Shown: positions 27,084-37,669, numbered from the stretch's first letter. The stretch: 63,330 bases of DNA from Colwellia sp. E2M01 (GCF_018860585.1 NZ_JAHKPR010000070.1:1-63330); one strand, 5' to 3'. Notes: generated by a model not told the origin, from the letters alone. Numbers and translations: made by a program.

Positions 27084-27353
27084 GTGAACTACACAATTAA
27101 TACCTTAGATCAGATTAAACCTATTCTAGTTGGCTTTAGAAAATCTAACGGTTACTCTCAAAAAGCACTGGCTGAAAAATTAGGCATAAGCCAGCAAAGC
27201 TATCAAGTACTAGAAAGCGCACCTCAAAAAGTCACAATAGAGCGCTTATTTAAAGTCTTATCAATGCTAGGCATTAAATTACAATTCATAGAGCATGCAA
27301 AGCCGCAAAGCGATGGTTTTATTAACCAAGAGCAACATTTGGATGAATGGTAA
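27084..27353 (+). CDS. hipB: HipB-type antitoxin, XRE-family regulator
   Basis: About 89 residues. Possible starts are TTG 27072, GTG 27075 and GTG 27084; I choose 27084 because GGTGG lies 5 bases upstream. The helix-turn-helix is clear: FRKSNGYSQKALAEKLGISQ followed by SYQVLESAPQKVTIERLFKV. HipB neutralises the HipA kinase and represses the operon. Its stop overlaps the hipA start (TAATG), the usual antitoxin-first coupling. The three upstream palindromes are the expected binding sites. Confidence 0.85.
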   Translation: MNYTINTLDQIKPILVGFRKSNGYSQKALAEKLGISQQSYQVLESAPQKVTIERLFKVLSMLGIKLQFIEHAKPQSDGFINQEQHLDEW

Positions 27354-28678
27354 TGGCAAAACGTAAAGTAAACACATTAACTATTTGGATGAACGCTGAG
27401 TTGGTTGGCTACTGGCAAATAAAATCAGGCATTGACGAATTACAATATGCTGATGAATGGTTAGCCAACCCACGCGGCCGTCCTTTATCGCTATCATTAC
27501 CTTTTACTCCAGGAAATCAATCGATTAAAGGTGATAAAGTTACATTTTACTTTGATAACTTATTACCTGACAGCCGAGATATACGCGAGCGTTTGGCACG
27601 TCGATTTAGCACCGAAAGTACTAGATTTTTTGATCTACTCGTTGCACTTGGACGAGATTGCGTTGGCGCAATTCAGTTATTACCCAATAATGAAAAACCA
27701 AAAAATATCAAACAAATACAGTACAAACCATTAGATGATTTACAAATTGAAGAGCTGCTTAATAAGGTGGTAAGCAATTATCCGATAGGTCACTTAGGTA
27801 ATGATTCTGAATTAAGAATATCTCTGGCTGGAGCACAAGAAAAAACTGCATTACTTTGGCATAACAATCAGTGGTGTGAACCGCTAGGTGAAACGCCTAC
27901 CACACATATTTTTAAGTTACCTATGGGACTAGTAGGTAATATGAAAGCTGATATGCATTCTTCAGTAGAAAATGAATGGCTTTGTTCAAAAATCATGGCT
28001 GCGTTTGAACTACCTATAGCTCATTGTGATATTGGCATTTTTGGCAATACAAAGGCACTGATAGTTAAACGATTTGATCGTAAATTGTCGTTTGACGATT
28101 CATGGATTATTCGTTTACCACAAGAAGATTTTTGCCAAGCAAGGGGAATGTCATCGTTACTCAAATATCAAAGTGATGGAGGATTAAGTATTGATGACTG
28201 TATGAAGTTACTTTTAAATAGCGATAATGCCATTATTGATAAATTACACTTTTTTAAAGCACAAATAGTATTTTATTTGTTAGCGGCAACCGATGGTCAC
28301 GCTAAGAACTTTAGCATTACCCATTTACCTAATAACAAATATAAGCTAGCTCCGTTATATGATGTGCTGTCAATACATCCGCTTATTGGAAATAAAGCAG
28401 ATCAAATAGCTAAACAAAAAGTAAAAATGGCAGTGGCAGTTCGAGGCAGTAAAAATTATTATTCATTACAGAAAATACAATATCGACACTTTATTCATCA
28501 AGGCAAGCAAGTCGGCTTTACAGAGCAGGAAATTATTGGAATTATTGATTCTGTAACTCAAGCGCTCGAAAGTGTTATTAACGCTGTAAATGCTATGCTA
28601 CCTGATAATTTCCCCAAAGCACTGTCTGAAAAAATCTTCAACGGTATGAAAGTTCAAGCGAAAAAATTAGCACGTTAA
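27353..28678 (+). CDS. hipA: HipA-family Ser/Thr kinase toxin
   Basis: A protein of about 441 residues with the HipA N-terminal subdomain (WMNAELVGYWQ, RGRPLSLSLPF, NLLPDSRDIRERLA). The kinase domain follows with RISLAGAQEKTALL (P-loop-like segment), HIFKLP, ENEWLCSKIMAAF, IVKRFDRK, LPQEDFCQA, the catalytic AATDGHAKNFSI and metal-binding LAPLYDVLS. All look intact, so it should be active. HipA phosphorylates glutamyl-tRNA synthetase in E. coli; relatives have other targets. I place the start at the ATG overlapping the hipB stop; an ATG 6 bases upstream is the alternative. The pair looks like a self-contained TA module between unrelated genes. Confidence 0.88.
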   Translation: MAKRKVNTLTIWMNAELVGYWQIKSGIDELQYADEWLANPRGRPLSLSLPFTPGNQSIKGDKVTFYFDNLLPDSRDIRERLARRFSTESTRFFDLLVALGRDCVGAIQLLPNNEKPKNIKQIQYKPLDDLQIEELLNKVVSNYPIGHLGNDSELRISLAGAQEKTALLWHNNQWCEPLGETPTTHIFKLPMGLVGNMKADMHSSVENEWLCSKIMAAFELPIAHCDIGIFGNTKALIVKRFDRKLSFDDSWIIRLPQEDFCQARGMSSLLKYQSDGGLSIDDCMKLLLNSDNAIIDKLHFFKAQIVFYLLAATDGHAKNFSITHLPNNKYKLAPLYDVLSIHPLIGNKADQIAKQKVKMAVAVRGSKNYYSLQKIQYRHFIHQGKQVGFTEQEIIGIIDSVTQALESVINAVNAMLPDNFPKALSEKIFNGMKVQAKKLAR

Positions 28679-28869
28679 GATTTGTCAGTGCTGTATTTTA
28701 CCCCACTTCTAGTTTAGCCGCTTGTTGCCACATAAAATGCGACATTAGGGTTTTGAGTCGCCAATTAATACTCATAGGTTGCGACCCCGTGTGTGAAACG
28801 ATTACTACTTGAAAAGCTCATCATAGTAATAACTAAGCCGTGGTCGTCGCTATAAAGAACCAATATTTA

Positions 28870-29532
28870 CTAAGGCGCATTGCGCTCTGTAGGTGTTTTA
28901 GTAAAATCACCCACCATATTATGCGGGTCAACCACATCGCGATGCGTATTTGTTGCCTGTGCCCACCACATTAATTGATTAAAGGTTCTCCCTAAGTAGC
29001 CAAACCAAGAGTTTTTATCTTCGCCTGCTTGCATTGCGCCTTCTTCAGTAAACACTTCTTGCGCTTTAGGAATATGAATCATCGCTGAAACGGGTAAACA
29101 ACCTAACTCGGCAAGATAAGTGCGCATATTTACCGCGGCACGCATTCCGCCCCATTGCCCTGCGGAGTAGGTTACAATTGCACTAGGTTTATAGGCAAAT
29201 AACGAGCTACCAAAGTGGTTAAGTAAGTTGGCTAATGCTGGGCTCATTGAATGGTTATATTCAGGGCTGATCATCACAAAACCATCCGCACTAGCTATTT
29301 TATCTGCCAAAGTATTTAATGCCTCGGGCGCTTTACCAGGTAAGTACGAGAATTGCGGTTTAAAAATAGTATCAAGCGGGTAATCAAGGGGATCAATTAG
29401 TTCTATATCATGCTCAGCGTAGCGTTCATCTAAGCAGGCAATACAAGCTTTTGCTACTCGTAAACCTAAGCGAGCAGGTTTAGGTGGTGTACTTTCACGA
29501 ACCGTACCTAAAAAAACGAGAAACTTCATCAT
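28870..29532 (-). CDS. NADPH-dependent FMN reductase-like flavoprotein
   Basis: A 220-residue flavodoxin-fold protein. FLGTVRESTPPKPARLGLRV near the start is the FMN-phosphate loop region and MISPEYNHSMSPALANLLNH near residue 95 is the hallmark of the NADPH-dependent FMN reductase/quinone reductase family. TYSAGQWGGMRAAVNMRTYL follows. Such enzymes reduce flavins, quinones or azo compounds and help resist oxidative stress. It is monocistronic. The 190-base gap between it and hipA has only a 25-codon frame that I do not trust. Confidence 0.85.
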   Translation of the reverse strand: MMKFLVFLGTVRESTPPKPARLGLRVAKACIACLDERYAEHDIELIDPLDYPLDTIFKPQFSYLPGKAPEALNTLADKIASADGFVMISPEYNHSMSPALANLLNHFGSSLFAYKPSAIVTYSAGQWGGMRAAVNMRTYLAELGCLPVSAMIHIPKAQEVFTEEGAMQAGEDKNSWFGYLGRTFNQLMWWAQATNTHRDVVDPHNMVGDFTKTPTERNAP

Positions 29533-29672
29533 AGAACTCCTGTAAAATTGAAAATAGTTAAAAATTAAGAATATAACTCGTATGTTGATATGTCTACGAT
29601 AATGACTATGAATAAAGTACTTTGGTGATCAAGTATGTTACGTTTTTAACGGTTAATTAAAACACTTCAACT

Positions 29673-30887
29673 ATGTACTGTGCGAATAAAGTAGAACAGT
29701 ATAAAATAAAACTAAGATACCCATTATGGAAAATGATCTTCATGGCTAACCTTTTATTGTTATTAAGCTTTATATTTTTTGTTTTATTCAATTTGTCTGC
29801 GTTTGCTCAAGACCAACAGACCAAAATTGAGCAAGCTACAGCTAGTAACAATGAACAAACTATTACCGTATCTGCGACAAAGCAGAATCAATGTGCTCAA
29901 TATTGTAGCGTTATAAACACTGACGAAACCTATAAACAGCAAGTAGAGAAAAGACAAAATCCGAACTCTAATATTGCTTACGAATCGTTAAAACCAGAGC
30001 CTACCGTAGCACATGAGCGGTGGACTGATTTTCTTCCTATTTTAGGAAAACAAGCTAGTGAGGCAGGTTATGTATTGCCTTTGCCCATAGGTATTTCAGT
30101 TATTGGTTTAACTCAAGAACAACCTTTTACCGTAAATAACATTGCCTTAGAGATTGATGGTAAGCAAAGTGACAACATTAATGATTTAATTGATGAATCT
30201 ATCGAAGCTAAAAACCTAGTAGTGGCAAACAATGCTTACAACTTACGCCTTGATGCTTGGATTTTACCTTTTTGGAATGTTTATGGCGTAATGGGTAAAG
30301 TAAAAGGTAAAGTGAATTTAGAGCTAACCGTTGATTTAGATGTTCCTACCCCACTCTTAATTGCTGGCGATATTGGTAGTGGACTTAACGACAAACGCTG
30401 CGAAAGCCTTAATTTACCTTATTCTGGCCCCACACCTGGTAGTTGTTCACTAACCAGTACAGGTTACCCTACGACATTAAATTATCATGGTACTGTGCAA
30501 GGTTACGGAACAACGGTTGCTGGTGGTTACGGTGATTTTTTTGGTATGTTTGATGTTAACTTCACCCAAGCCGACCTCAATATTTCGCGCAAAAAGACCA
30601 AACAAACCGTTTATTCTGCACGTATAGGTTGGAATGGAAAAATTAATACTTACCATGGCCAATTTTGGGTAGGTGCGATGAAACAAGATATAAAACAGCA
30701 AGTTGCTGTTGCTTCTTCTGATAGCAGTAAGGTGGTAGTACTTATTGATCAAGAAGTTAGTTCACCTTTGAACTACCTCATTGGTGGTCAATGGAATATA
30801 AGTAAAGAATGGGCGCTTATTGCGGAAACAAGTTTTGCCTTTAGCGATCGTCAACAATTTATGATGCAATTAGGTTATCGCTTTTAA
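29673..30887 (+). CDS. Uncharacterised exported protein, probably outer-membrane
   Basis: A 404-residue protein with a strong hydrophobic signal (about residues 24-44, ending SAFAQ). The N-terminal 20 residues may not be translated: ATGs at 29733 and 29742 also fit, and none has a strong ribosome site. Downstream are VLPLPIGISVIGLTQEQPFT, LRLDAWILPFWNVYGVMGKV and a C-terminal LIAETSFAFSDRQQFMMQLG followed by YRF. The alternating strands and terminal aromatic residue suggest an outer-membrane beta-barrel. A Cys-bounded loop with LNLPYSGPTPGSCSLTSTG may form a disulfide. I do not recognise the family. It precedes an MscS gene by 75 bases, with a short hairpin between. Confidence 0.6.
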   Translation: MYCANKVEQYKIKLRYPLWKMIFMANLLLLLSFIFFVLFNLSAFAQDQQTKIEQATASNNEQTITVSATKQNQCAQYCSVINTDETYKQQVEKRQNPNSNIAYESLKPEPTVAHERWTDFLPILGKQASEAGYVLPLPIGISVIGLTQEQPFTVNNIALEIDGKQSDNINDLIDESIEAKNLVVANNAYNLRLDAWILPFWNVYGVMGKVKGKVNLELTVDLDVPTPLLIAGDIGSGLNDKRCESLNLPYSGPTPGSCSLTSTGYPTTLNYHGTVQGYGTTVAGGYGDFFGMFDVNFTQADLNISRKKTKQTVYSARIGWNGKINTYHGQFWVGAMKQDIKQQVAVASSDSSKVVVLIDQEVSSPLNYLIGGQWNISKEWALIAETSFAFSDRQQFMMQLGYRF

Positions 30888-30962
30888 ACAATTTAATTTA
30901 TTACTACCAAGTTTTATACTTGGCAATGTAAACCCTTTAACTAGATTACAACGGAACTAATA

Positions 30963-31877
30963 ATGTCAGATAAAGCCAATAATACAGAAAATATCACTAC
31001 CGCTATTGCTGATACAGCAAAAGATGCAGCCGATATTTCTGCGAACCTAGTACGCTCTGAAATAGAGTACGCTAATAAAATCTACCAAATAGCGATCGAC
31101 TTTTTTACACAATACAGCTTCCAGCTCGTCGGCGCTTTTCTTATATTTTTATTTGGGCTTTACCTTGCAAGTAAAATTGCTAAAGGTGTTTTAAAGCTTT
31201 GTGAAAAGAAAAACCTCGATATTACCTTAAGCCACTTTGTTGCTAGCTTAACTAAAATAATAGTGATGACAGTCGTTGTTGTTATTGTTTTAAGCAAGGT
31301 AGGTGTTAGTGTTACCCCCTTAATCGCCGCTATTGGCGCAGCCTCTTTTGGTGCGGTGTTAGCTTTACAAGGCTTGTTATCTAACTATGTCGCAGGTTTT
31401 AATATTATTATGACCCGCCCTTTTGTCGTTGAAGATACTATAGAAATACTCGGCGTAACTGGCATAGTAAAAGAAGTGAGATTAGGTTTTACCTTACTTA
31501 AAGATGAAGACGGTGCGTTAATCACTATTCCTAATAAACATATTGTCGGTGAAGTAATGCTTAATTCACAAAAAGACAGTCTATTAAAACTATCTGTTGG
31601 TATTTCCTATCAAGATAACCCGTTAGACACTGTTGCTCTAATCGAACGCACTTTATCTACTCTTGATATTTATACTAATGAGCCTCGCTTACAAGTGGGT
31701 ATTGATGAATTTGCTGACAGCGCAATAAATATTGGTATCAGGCTATGGATACCAACAAACAATTTGTACGAGATAAAATACGCAGCGTATAAAGCGATTT
31801 ATTTAGCGTTTGAACAAGAAAAAATTACCATTCCGTTCCCACAACAAGATATTCATATTATTGATAAACAGGCTTAA
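30963..31877 (+). CDS. MscS-family mechanosensitive channel
   Basis: A 304-residue small-conductance channel protein. An N-terminal amphipathic region is followed by three membrane helices (about residues 55-75, 90-112 and 115-140). The pore helix contains IAAIGAASFGAVLALQGLLS, then NYVAGFNIIMTRPFVVEDTI at the start of the beta-domain, as in E. coli MscS. The cytoplasmic domain has LITIPNKHIVGEVMLN. It should open on membrane tension to release solutes during osmotic downshock. The length is normal. Confidence 0.9.
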   Translation: MSDKANNTENITTAIADTAKDAADISANLVRSEIEYANKIYQIAIDFFTQYSFQLVGAFLIFLFGLYLASKIAKGVLKLCEKKNLDITLSHFVASLTKIIVMTVVVVIVLSKVGVSVTPLIAAIGAASFGAVLALQGLLSNYVAGFNIIMTRPFVVEDTIEILGVTGIVKEVRLGFTLLKDEDGALITIPNKHIVGEVMLNSQKDSLLKLSVGISYQDNPLDTVALIERTLSTLDIYTNEPRLQVGIDEFADSAINIGIRLWIPTNNLYEIKYAAYKAIYLAFEQEKITIPFPQQDIHIIDKQA

Positions 31878-32063
31878 ACAATAAATACAATATTATTTTC
31901 TCTAGCACTCTAGCTTGATAGTTTCTTTAAGTACATTGCTAAAATAAGCAAGGCAAATTTCGCGTCAATAGCTGGTCTGTTACAAGTAAATTTAACGATG
32001 AAAGGAGAAAAAACAGCTACTAGAAAAAGATTTATTAAACCGAGCTCAGCTTAAGTAGTATTA

Positions 32064-32687
32064 TCAATAGTCTGTTGATACTACTTTATACGCACAGCGT
32101 CGTGCGCCAGCAATAATGTGCGTATCGCGAGTAACTGTAGCAATATCACTTAACAACCACTGAAATATTGCTAACTCGGACTGACAAATACAGTGACTTT
32201 TTGTCGCTGCTGCGCGAATAGGACAATGATTTTCGATTAACCAAAACACTCCATCGTGTTTTTCAACAATCGCCATGTAGCCTTCATCACTACGAAGTTT
32301 TGCCAAGGTTTGTAGCTTTTCTTCAATACCGTAACGATCGGCTAAAGCCAGTTGATAATTGGACTTTTCAGCTTCCGCTTGATGAGCAACCACTTTTTCC
32401 ATGGCATCATCACCAAATAAATGGATAACAGAATCAATTAATTGCACTGACAATGTATCGTGACGATCAGTAAAGCGACGACTTCCTTTTTCAGTTAACG
32501 ACCAATGACGAGTTGGTCTACCACGCACGGCTTTTATATCTTTAAATACAACATCGCCCGTATCTTCTAATGCCTGCACGTGTTGGCGCACAGCCATTGT
32601 GGTTAAGCCTAAATCTTTCGCTAACGCCTTAGCGGTTAACGCTCCTTCGGTTTTTAATAACTGAATTATTTTTTCATGAGTTTTCAT
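32064..32687 (-). CDS. SufR-like Fe-S-sensing transcriptional regulator
   Basis: A 207-residue regulator. The N-terminal winged helix-turn-helix (about residues 5-65) has LLKTEGALTAKALAKDLGLT and MAVRQHVQALEDTGDVVFKD, then RGRPTRHWSLTEKG. The C-terminal region carries cysteines at NHCPIRAA, SHCICQSE and GARRCAYKV. This is close to the Cys arrangement by which SufR-type regulators bind an Fe-S cluster. The gene is divergent from cti, sharing a 167-base intergenic region, so it may control itself and cti. Targets elsewhere are possible, and the Fe-S call rests on Cys spacing and family. Confidence 0.75.
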   Translation of the reverse strand: MKTHEKIIQLLKTEGALTAKALAKDLGLTTMAVRQHVQALEDTGDVVFKDIKAVRGRPTRHWSLTEKGSRRFTDRHDTLSVQLIDSVIHLFGDDAMEKVVAHQAEAEKSNYQLALADRYGIEEKLQTLAKLRSDEGYMAIVEKHDGVFWLIENHCPIRAAATKSHCICQSELAIFQWLLSDIATVTRDTHIIAGARRCAYKVVSTDY

Positions 32688-32854
32688 GGATTATTCGCTC
32701 AAAATCAATACTGCTTTATTAATAAATCATCACACAGCTTAACCGTGCTTTAAACTATATTTTTCATTTGTGTTTACATAACAACTTTAAGTCATTGTCA
32801 ATATAGCTTAAAATTCTGTTCTAATTGTTATCATTTCAATTTTAAAGGTTCTCG

Positions 32855-35239
32855 ATGCGTAAGTTTAATTGGCTTTTGATTTTTATATTGCTCTCTGGTT
32901 GTGCCACTTTAGGTATGATGGAGTTTGATAAACGCTACGGTGTTAGCAAGGTTGAAAATAGATTTGAACAACCTGAGTCGACTGCATTACAAACAATACA
33001 CTTTAATGAAACAATACAACCAATTATAGAGAACCGCTGTGTTGTTTGTCATGGTTGTTATGATGCACCATGCCAATTAAAAATGGAAAGCAGTGCTGGT
33101 ATAGAACGCGGTGCCAATAAAGCCCAAATTTATGGTGACCGTTTACGCCCCGCTCCGATAACAGAAGATATTAGCGATACGCCATCACTAACTGCTAAAG
33201 ATTTAAATCGTCTTCGCGGCGAAGGTTTTTTCCCTGTATTAAACGAACGTAATCAAACTGCGCAAGCAAATACGCAAGCCAGCTTGTTTTATCAAATGCT
33301 TGCGTTAAAAAAGCAACACCCTCTACCGCAAAGTAAGCTTTTAGATGATGATTTTGATATCGACCTAGATCGAGATCAAGAATGTGCCACTATTGAAGAG
33401 TTTGAAAGTTATAAAAAGGATTACCCTCTTGGTGGTATGCCTTACGCTCTACCGGGTTTATCCGACACCGAACATAATCAGTTAACACAGTGGATAGCAC
33501 AAGGCGCGGTAATGCCACCTGCCGAAAAACCTACAGAAGTAGAATTAGAGTTTATCGCGCGTTGGGAAAAATTACTCAATGGTAAATCACCTAAAGAGCA
33601 GTTAGTTGCTCGCTATATATACGAGCATTTATTCCTCGCAAATTTATATTTCAATGAGTCACAAGTCAGTTACTTTAAACTAGTACGTTCGCGCACTCCA
33701 AGTGGTGAAGAAGTTGAAGTAATTAATAGTCGTCGTCCATTCGACACGCCTTATGCTGATGGCAGCACGATACCAACACCGAATAATCCTAAAGTTTTTT
33801 ATCGACTGATTAAACACACCGACACCATTACGGTTAAACGTCATATGCCATATCCTTTTGGTGATGAAAAGTTCAAACGTATCAAAGCACTGTTCTATGA
33901 TAATGATTATCAAGTAACAAGCTTACCTGATTATGAGCTGATAAATGCTTCTAACCCTTTTAGAACCTTTGAACAAATACCTGAGACAGCTCGCTACCAG
34001 TTTTTATTGGACCAAGCACAATTCTCCATTATGAATTTTATTAAAGGCCCTGTTTGTCGTGGTCAAACTGCTCTTAATGTAATTGAAGATAATTTTTGGG
34101 TGTTCTTTCTTAACCCTAATAACATGAGCCGTTTCCAAAGCGATCAATTTCTTAATAAAAATACTAATTTATTGAAATTACCTGCGGGAACAAGCGACAA
34201 AACATTACCAATATTTTATTGGCGCGATTATGCGAAAAGTCAGCAAGAGTATCTTGAGAAAAAGTCTGAGTTCATGAAAAGCTTAGATTGGAGCAAAAAT
34301 GCGATTGACCTTGATCTTATTTGGTCTGGAAATGGCAATCCTAATGCAACTTTAACTATATTTAGACATTTCAATAGCGCTAGTGTTGTTAAAGGTTTTG
34401 TTGGCCCTAAACCGAAAACAGCTTGGGCAATTAATTACCCTCTACTTGAGCGTATTCATTATTTATTAGTCGCTGGGTTTGATGTTTATGGCAGTATCAG
34501 TCATCAACTAGAAACTCGTTTATACATGGACTTTTTACGTATGGAAGCAGAAAGTAATTTTATTGGCTTTTTACCTAAAGAAAAACGTAAAGCGATTCAT
34601 GAGTCTTGGTATATAGATACTAATGATGAAATTAAAGAGTATATTTTTGCCAATCAATTTTACCAATTACCTGACACTGGCATTAAATATCAAACAAACG
34701 ATCCGGAAACAGAATTATTTAAACTCATCGCTGATTATACTGATAATGCACAGGTAAGTGATTATAATTTAACTTCATTACCTGAAAGCGATATTGATAA
34801 AACAATGGCGGGTTTACGTGAAATACCTAATATAAACGTTAACCTGTTAGCACAGGTAAGCTTTGTTATGGTTAAAGACGGCGATAAAAATCATGTTTAT
34901 TCTTTAATAAACAATACCGCACATACCAACGTAGCTGAGTTGTTTTTTGAAAATAGCCGTCTTATGCCTGAAAAAGATACTGTAGCGGTTTTACGCGGTA
35001 TTGTTGGTAATTATCCGAATGCTTTCTTTAAAGTAGACAAAGCCGACCTTAGTCAATTTGTAAGTACATTAACCCAGATAAAAACAGAGGAAGACTACAG
35101 CGCCCTTAAAGATAAATTTGCTATCCGTCGTACTAGCCCTAATTTTTGGCAATATGCCGATGAATTACATACTTGGTATGAAAAGCATTATCCTAGATCT
35201 GCGGGTTTACTCGACTTTAATCGCTTAGAAGATCGCTAA
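32855..35239 (+). CDS. cti: Fatty acid cis/trans isomerase
   Basis: A 794-residue periplasmic haem protein. The N-terminal signal ends at a possible lipobox LLSGC (about residue 16). The cytochrome-c-type motif CVVCHGC lies at about residues 62-68, followed by YDAPCQLKM. Further family segments are LPGLSDTEHNQLTQWIAQGA (about residue 200), RHMPYPFGDEKF and VCRGQTALNVIEDNFWVFFL. Cti converts cis-unsaturated phospholipid acyl chains to trans in place, stiffening the membrane under solvent or heat stress. The length fits the family. It is divergent from a SufR-like regulator gene. Confidence 0.9.
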   Translation: MRKFNWLLIFILLSGCATLGMMEFDKRYGVSKVENRFEQPESTALQTIHFNETIQPIIENRCVVCHGCYDAPCQLKMESSAGIERGANKAQIYGDRLRPAPITEDISDTPSLTAKDLNRLRGEGFFPVLNERNQTAQANTQASLFYQMLALKKQHPLPQSKLLDDDFDIDLDRDQECATIEEFESYKKDYPLGGMPYALPGLSDTEHNQLTQWIAQGAVMPPAEKPTEVELEFIARWEKLLNGKSPKEQLVARYIYEHLFLANLYFNESQVSYFKLVRSRTPSGEEVEVINSRRPFDTPYADGSTIPTPNNPKVFYRLIKHTDTITVKRHMPYPFGDEKFKRIKALFYDNDYQVTSLPDYELINASNPFRTFEQIPETARYQFLLDQAQFSIMNFIKGPVCRGQTALNVIEDNFWVFFLNPNNMSRFQSDQFLNKNTNLLKLPAGTSDKTLPIFYWRDYAKSQQEYLEKKSEFMKSLDWSKNAIDLDLIWSGNGNPNATLTIFRHFNSASVVKGFVGPKPKTAWAINYPLLERIHYLLVAGFDVYGSISHQLETRLYMDFLRMEAESNFIGFLPKEKRKAIHESWYIDTNDEIKEYIFANQFYQLPDTGIKYQTNDPETELFKLIADYTDNAQVSDYNLTSLPESDIDKTMAGLREIPNINVNLLAQVSFVMVKDGDKNHVYSLINNTAHTNVAELFFENSRLMPEKDTVAVLRGIVGNYPNAFFKVDKADLSQFVSTLTQIKTEEDYSALKDKFAIRRTSPNFWQYADELHTWYEKHYPRSAGLLDFNRLEDR

Positions 35240-35291
35240 ATAACTTATAAAGCGCTAAACCAAGCTATTTTATAGCTTAACGTAAACATTA

Positions 35292-35353
35292 AAAACCACC
35301 GTTTATTTGTATAGTTTCAGGACTAAAACGAAGACAAAACAAGCGGTGGTTTT
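35292..35353 (+). terminator. Likely terminator after cti
   Basis: Arms AAAACCACCG (35292-35301) and CGGTGGTTTT (35344-35353) are perfect complements. The 42-base loop may pair further (TTATTTGT with ACAAAACAA). A T-run ends the right arm. It lies about 50 bases after the cti stop. Confidence 0.6.
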
Positions 35354-35482
35354 ACTCACTCTCCTTCTGCTACACTACCTAATAACTTCCATAAATAGCC
35401 TAAGCTCGGTTTAATAAATTTTAAACCGTGTTCAATTTCGCGGCTATTAATTTCCGCTTTCACGTTAACAAAGAAGAGCCTA

Positions 35483-37669
35483 ATGCAGACAAACTATCTT
35501 TTATTGGCGACTAGTTTAATCACGAGCGTTTTAGTTGCTTGTGCTGATAACAATATTCAAGCAACGTCTAATACTATACAAAATGCCCCATATACAAACG
35601 CAATAACGACACATAAGGTGAATTACCCAATGACAAAAAAAGGCTCAGTAGTTGATAGTTATTTTGGCATTGACGTTGCCGATCCATACCGCTGGTTAGA
35701 AGATGATCGCAGCGAAGAAACCGGCGCATGGGTAAAAGCTGAAAACAAAGTTACGTTCGATTATTTAGCCCAAATTCCTTATCGTGAACAACTTAAAACA
35801 CGCTTAGCTGAATTGTGGAATTATGAAAAAATAAGCGCGCCTTTTAAAAAAGGTGATTACACCTTCTTCTATAAGAATGATGGCTTACAAAATCAATATG
35901 TCGTTTATCGTCAAAAAGACGGTGGGCCTGAAGAGGTATTTTTAGACCCAAATACTTTCAGTGAAGATGGCACAACGTCAATGGGACAATTAAGTTTTTC
36001 CAAAGATGGCTCTATTGCCGCTTATGCTATTTCTGAAGGTGGTAGCGACTGGCGCAAAGTGATTATTATTGATGTCGCCTCTAAAGAGGTATTAGAAGCT
36101 CCTTTAGTTGATATAAAGTTTTCTGGTATTTCTTGGTATAAAAATGAAGGTTTTTACTATTCAAGTTACGACAAGCCCGATGGCAGCGAGTTATCAGCCA
36201 AAACTGACCAACACAAACTTTATTATCACCAATTAGGTCAATCCCAAAAAAATGATGTTGTTGTGTTTGGCGATACGCCAGAGCAAAAACGTCGCTATGT
36301 TGGCGGCACCGTAACTGAAGATAATAAATATTTACTTATCTCTGGTGCTATATCGACTTCAGGTAACGACCTTTACCTTAAAGATTTAACAAAATCTGAC
36401 AGTCCACTAGTTACTATTACCGACAATTTCGATGCTGATACCTACATTATTAATAATAATGACGACAAACTCTTTTTAGTAACGAACTTAAATGCACCCA
36501 ACAAAAAGATTATTACGGTGGATGCTAGTGCGCCGACGACTGATAATTGGGTTGATTTTATTCCTGAAACAGATTTTGTATTAAGCGCTTCAACGGGTGG
36601 TGGCTTTTTCTTTACGGAATACATGGTTGATGCTATTTCAAAGGTTTATCAATACGATTATCAAGGCAAAAAAATACGTGATATTAAATTACCAGGGGTT
36701 GGTAGTACCTCAGCCATAAAAGGCGAGCAAGACGAAAGTACCTTGTTTTACTCATTCAGTAATTATAAAACCCCCGGCACAATTTATAGCTATAACGTCA
36801 ACACCGGAGAAAGCGAGGTTTACCTTCAATCTGGCGCTAAATTTAATAGTGAAAAATACGAGTCAAAACAGGTATTTTATTCGTCAAAAGACGGCACTAA
36901 AGTACCGATGATCATTACCTACAAAAAAGGTATTAAGCTTAACGGAAAAAATCCAACTCTTTTATACGGTTACGGTGGCTTTAATATTAGTTTAACACCA
37001 AGCTTTAGCGTTACCCGTGCACTCTGGTTAGAGCAAGGCGGTATTTATGCTGTAGCCAATTTACGTGGCGGTGGCGAATATGGCAAAGCCTGGCACCAAG
37101 CAGGTACGCAGCTTAATAAGCAAAATGTGTTTGACGACTTTATTGCGGCAGGTGAATACTTGATTGCACAAAATTATACTTCAAGTGATTATTTAGCAGT
37201 AAACGGTGGCTCTAATGGTGGTTTACTCGTTGGTGCGGTAATGACCCAACGTCCAGATTTAATGAAAGTCGCCTTACCTGCGGTAGGTGTTTTAGATATG
37301 TTGAGGTATCACACATTCACCTCTGGTGCAGGTTGGGCATACGACTACGGTACGTCTGAACAAAGTAGAGAAATGTTCAATTACTTAAAAGGTTATTCAC
37401 CCGTACATAATGTTAAAGCGGGTGTAAGTTATCCTGCCACGCTTATTACCACAGGCGATCATGATGATCGGGTAGTACCAGCGCATTCATTTAAGTTTGC
37501 TGCGGAATTACAAGCTAAGCAAGCTGGTAATGCGCCAACGTTAATTCGTATTGAAACCAATGCAGGGCATGGCGCTGGTACACCGGTTTCTAAAACCATC
37601 GAACAATATGCAGATATTTATGCGTTTACCTTATTCAACATGGGATTTTATGAATTACCCAATAATTAA
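35483..37669 (+). CDS. Prolyl oligopeptidase family serine peptidase (S9A)
   Basis: A 728-residue peptidase with a lipoprotein-type signal (LVAC, about residues 16-19), so it is probably membrane-attached in the periplasm. The N-terminal region has [20 protein letters not shown], typical of prolyl oligopeptidase, followed by a seven-bladed propeller. The alpha/beta-hydrolase domain has [33 protein letters not shown] and the nucleophile Ser577 in NGGSNGGLL. The acid Asp lies in [11 protein letters not shown] and the catalytic His in NAGHGAG. It cleaves short Pro-containing peptides. It is convergent with the DUF3859 gene. Confidence 0.92.
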   Translation: MQTNYLLLATSLITSVLVACADNNIQATSNTIQNAPYTNAITTHKVNYPMTKKGSVVDSYFGIDVADPYRWLEDDRSEETGAWVKAENKVTFDYLAQIPYREQLKTRLAELWNYEKISAPFKKGDYTFFYKNDGLQNQYVVYRQKDGGPEEVFLDPNTFSEDGTTSMGQLSFSKDGSIAAYAISEGGSDWRKVIIIDVASKEVLEAPLVDIKFSGISWYKNEGFYYSSYDKPDGSELSAKTDQHKLYYHQLGQSQKNDVVVFGDTPEQKRRYVGGTVTEDNKYLLISGAISTSGNDLYLKDLTKSDSPLVTITDNFDADTYIINNNDDKLFLVTNLNAPNKKIITVDASAPTTDNWVDFIPETDFVLSASTGGGFFFTEYMVDAISKVYQYDYQGKKIRDIKLPGVGSTSAIKGEQDESTLFYSFSNYKTPGTIYSYNVNTGESEVYLQSGAKFNSEKYESKQVFYSSKDGTKVPMIITYKKGIKLNGKNPTLLYGYGGFNISLTPSFSVTRALWLEQGGIYAVANLRGGGEYGKAWHQAGTQLNKQNVFDDFIAAGEYLIAQNYTSSDYLAVNGGSNGGLLVGAVMTQRPDLMKVALPAVGVLDMLRYHTFTSGAGWAYDYGTSEQSREMFNYLKGYSPVHNVKAGVSYPATLITTGDHDDRVVPAHSFKFAAELQAKQAGNAPTLIRIETNAGHGAGTPVSKTIEQYADIYAFTLFNMGFYELPNN

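Noticed and set aside
27072-27084. TTG at 27072 as the hipB start
   Set aside because: It lies 1 base after the last operator without a ribosome site; GTG at 27084 has GGTGG upstream.
28698-28775. 25-codon frame on the minus strand after hipA
   Set aside because: Starts with ATG and reads plausibly but has no ribosome site and no recognisable family.
30907-30923. Short hairpin CCAAGT-ACTTGG before the MscS gene
   Set aside because: Only six pairs and no T-run; too weak to call.
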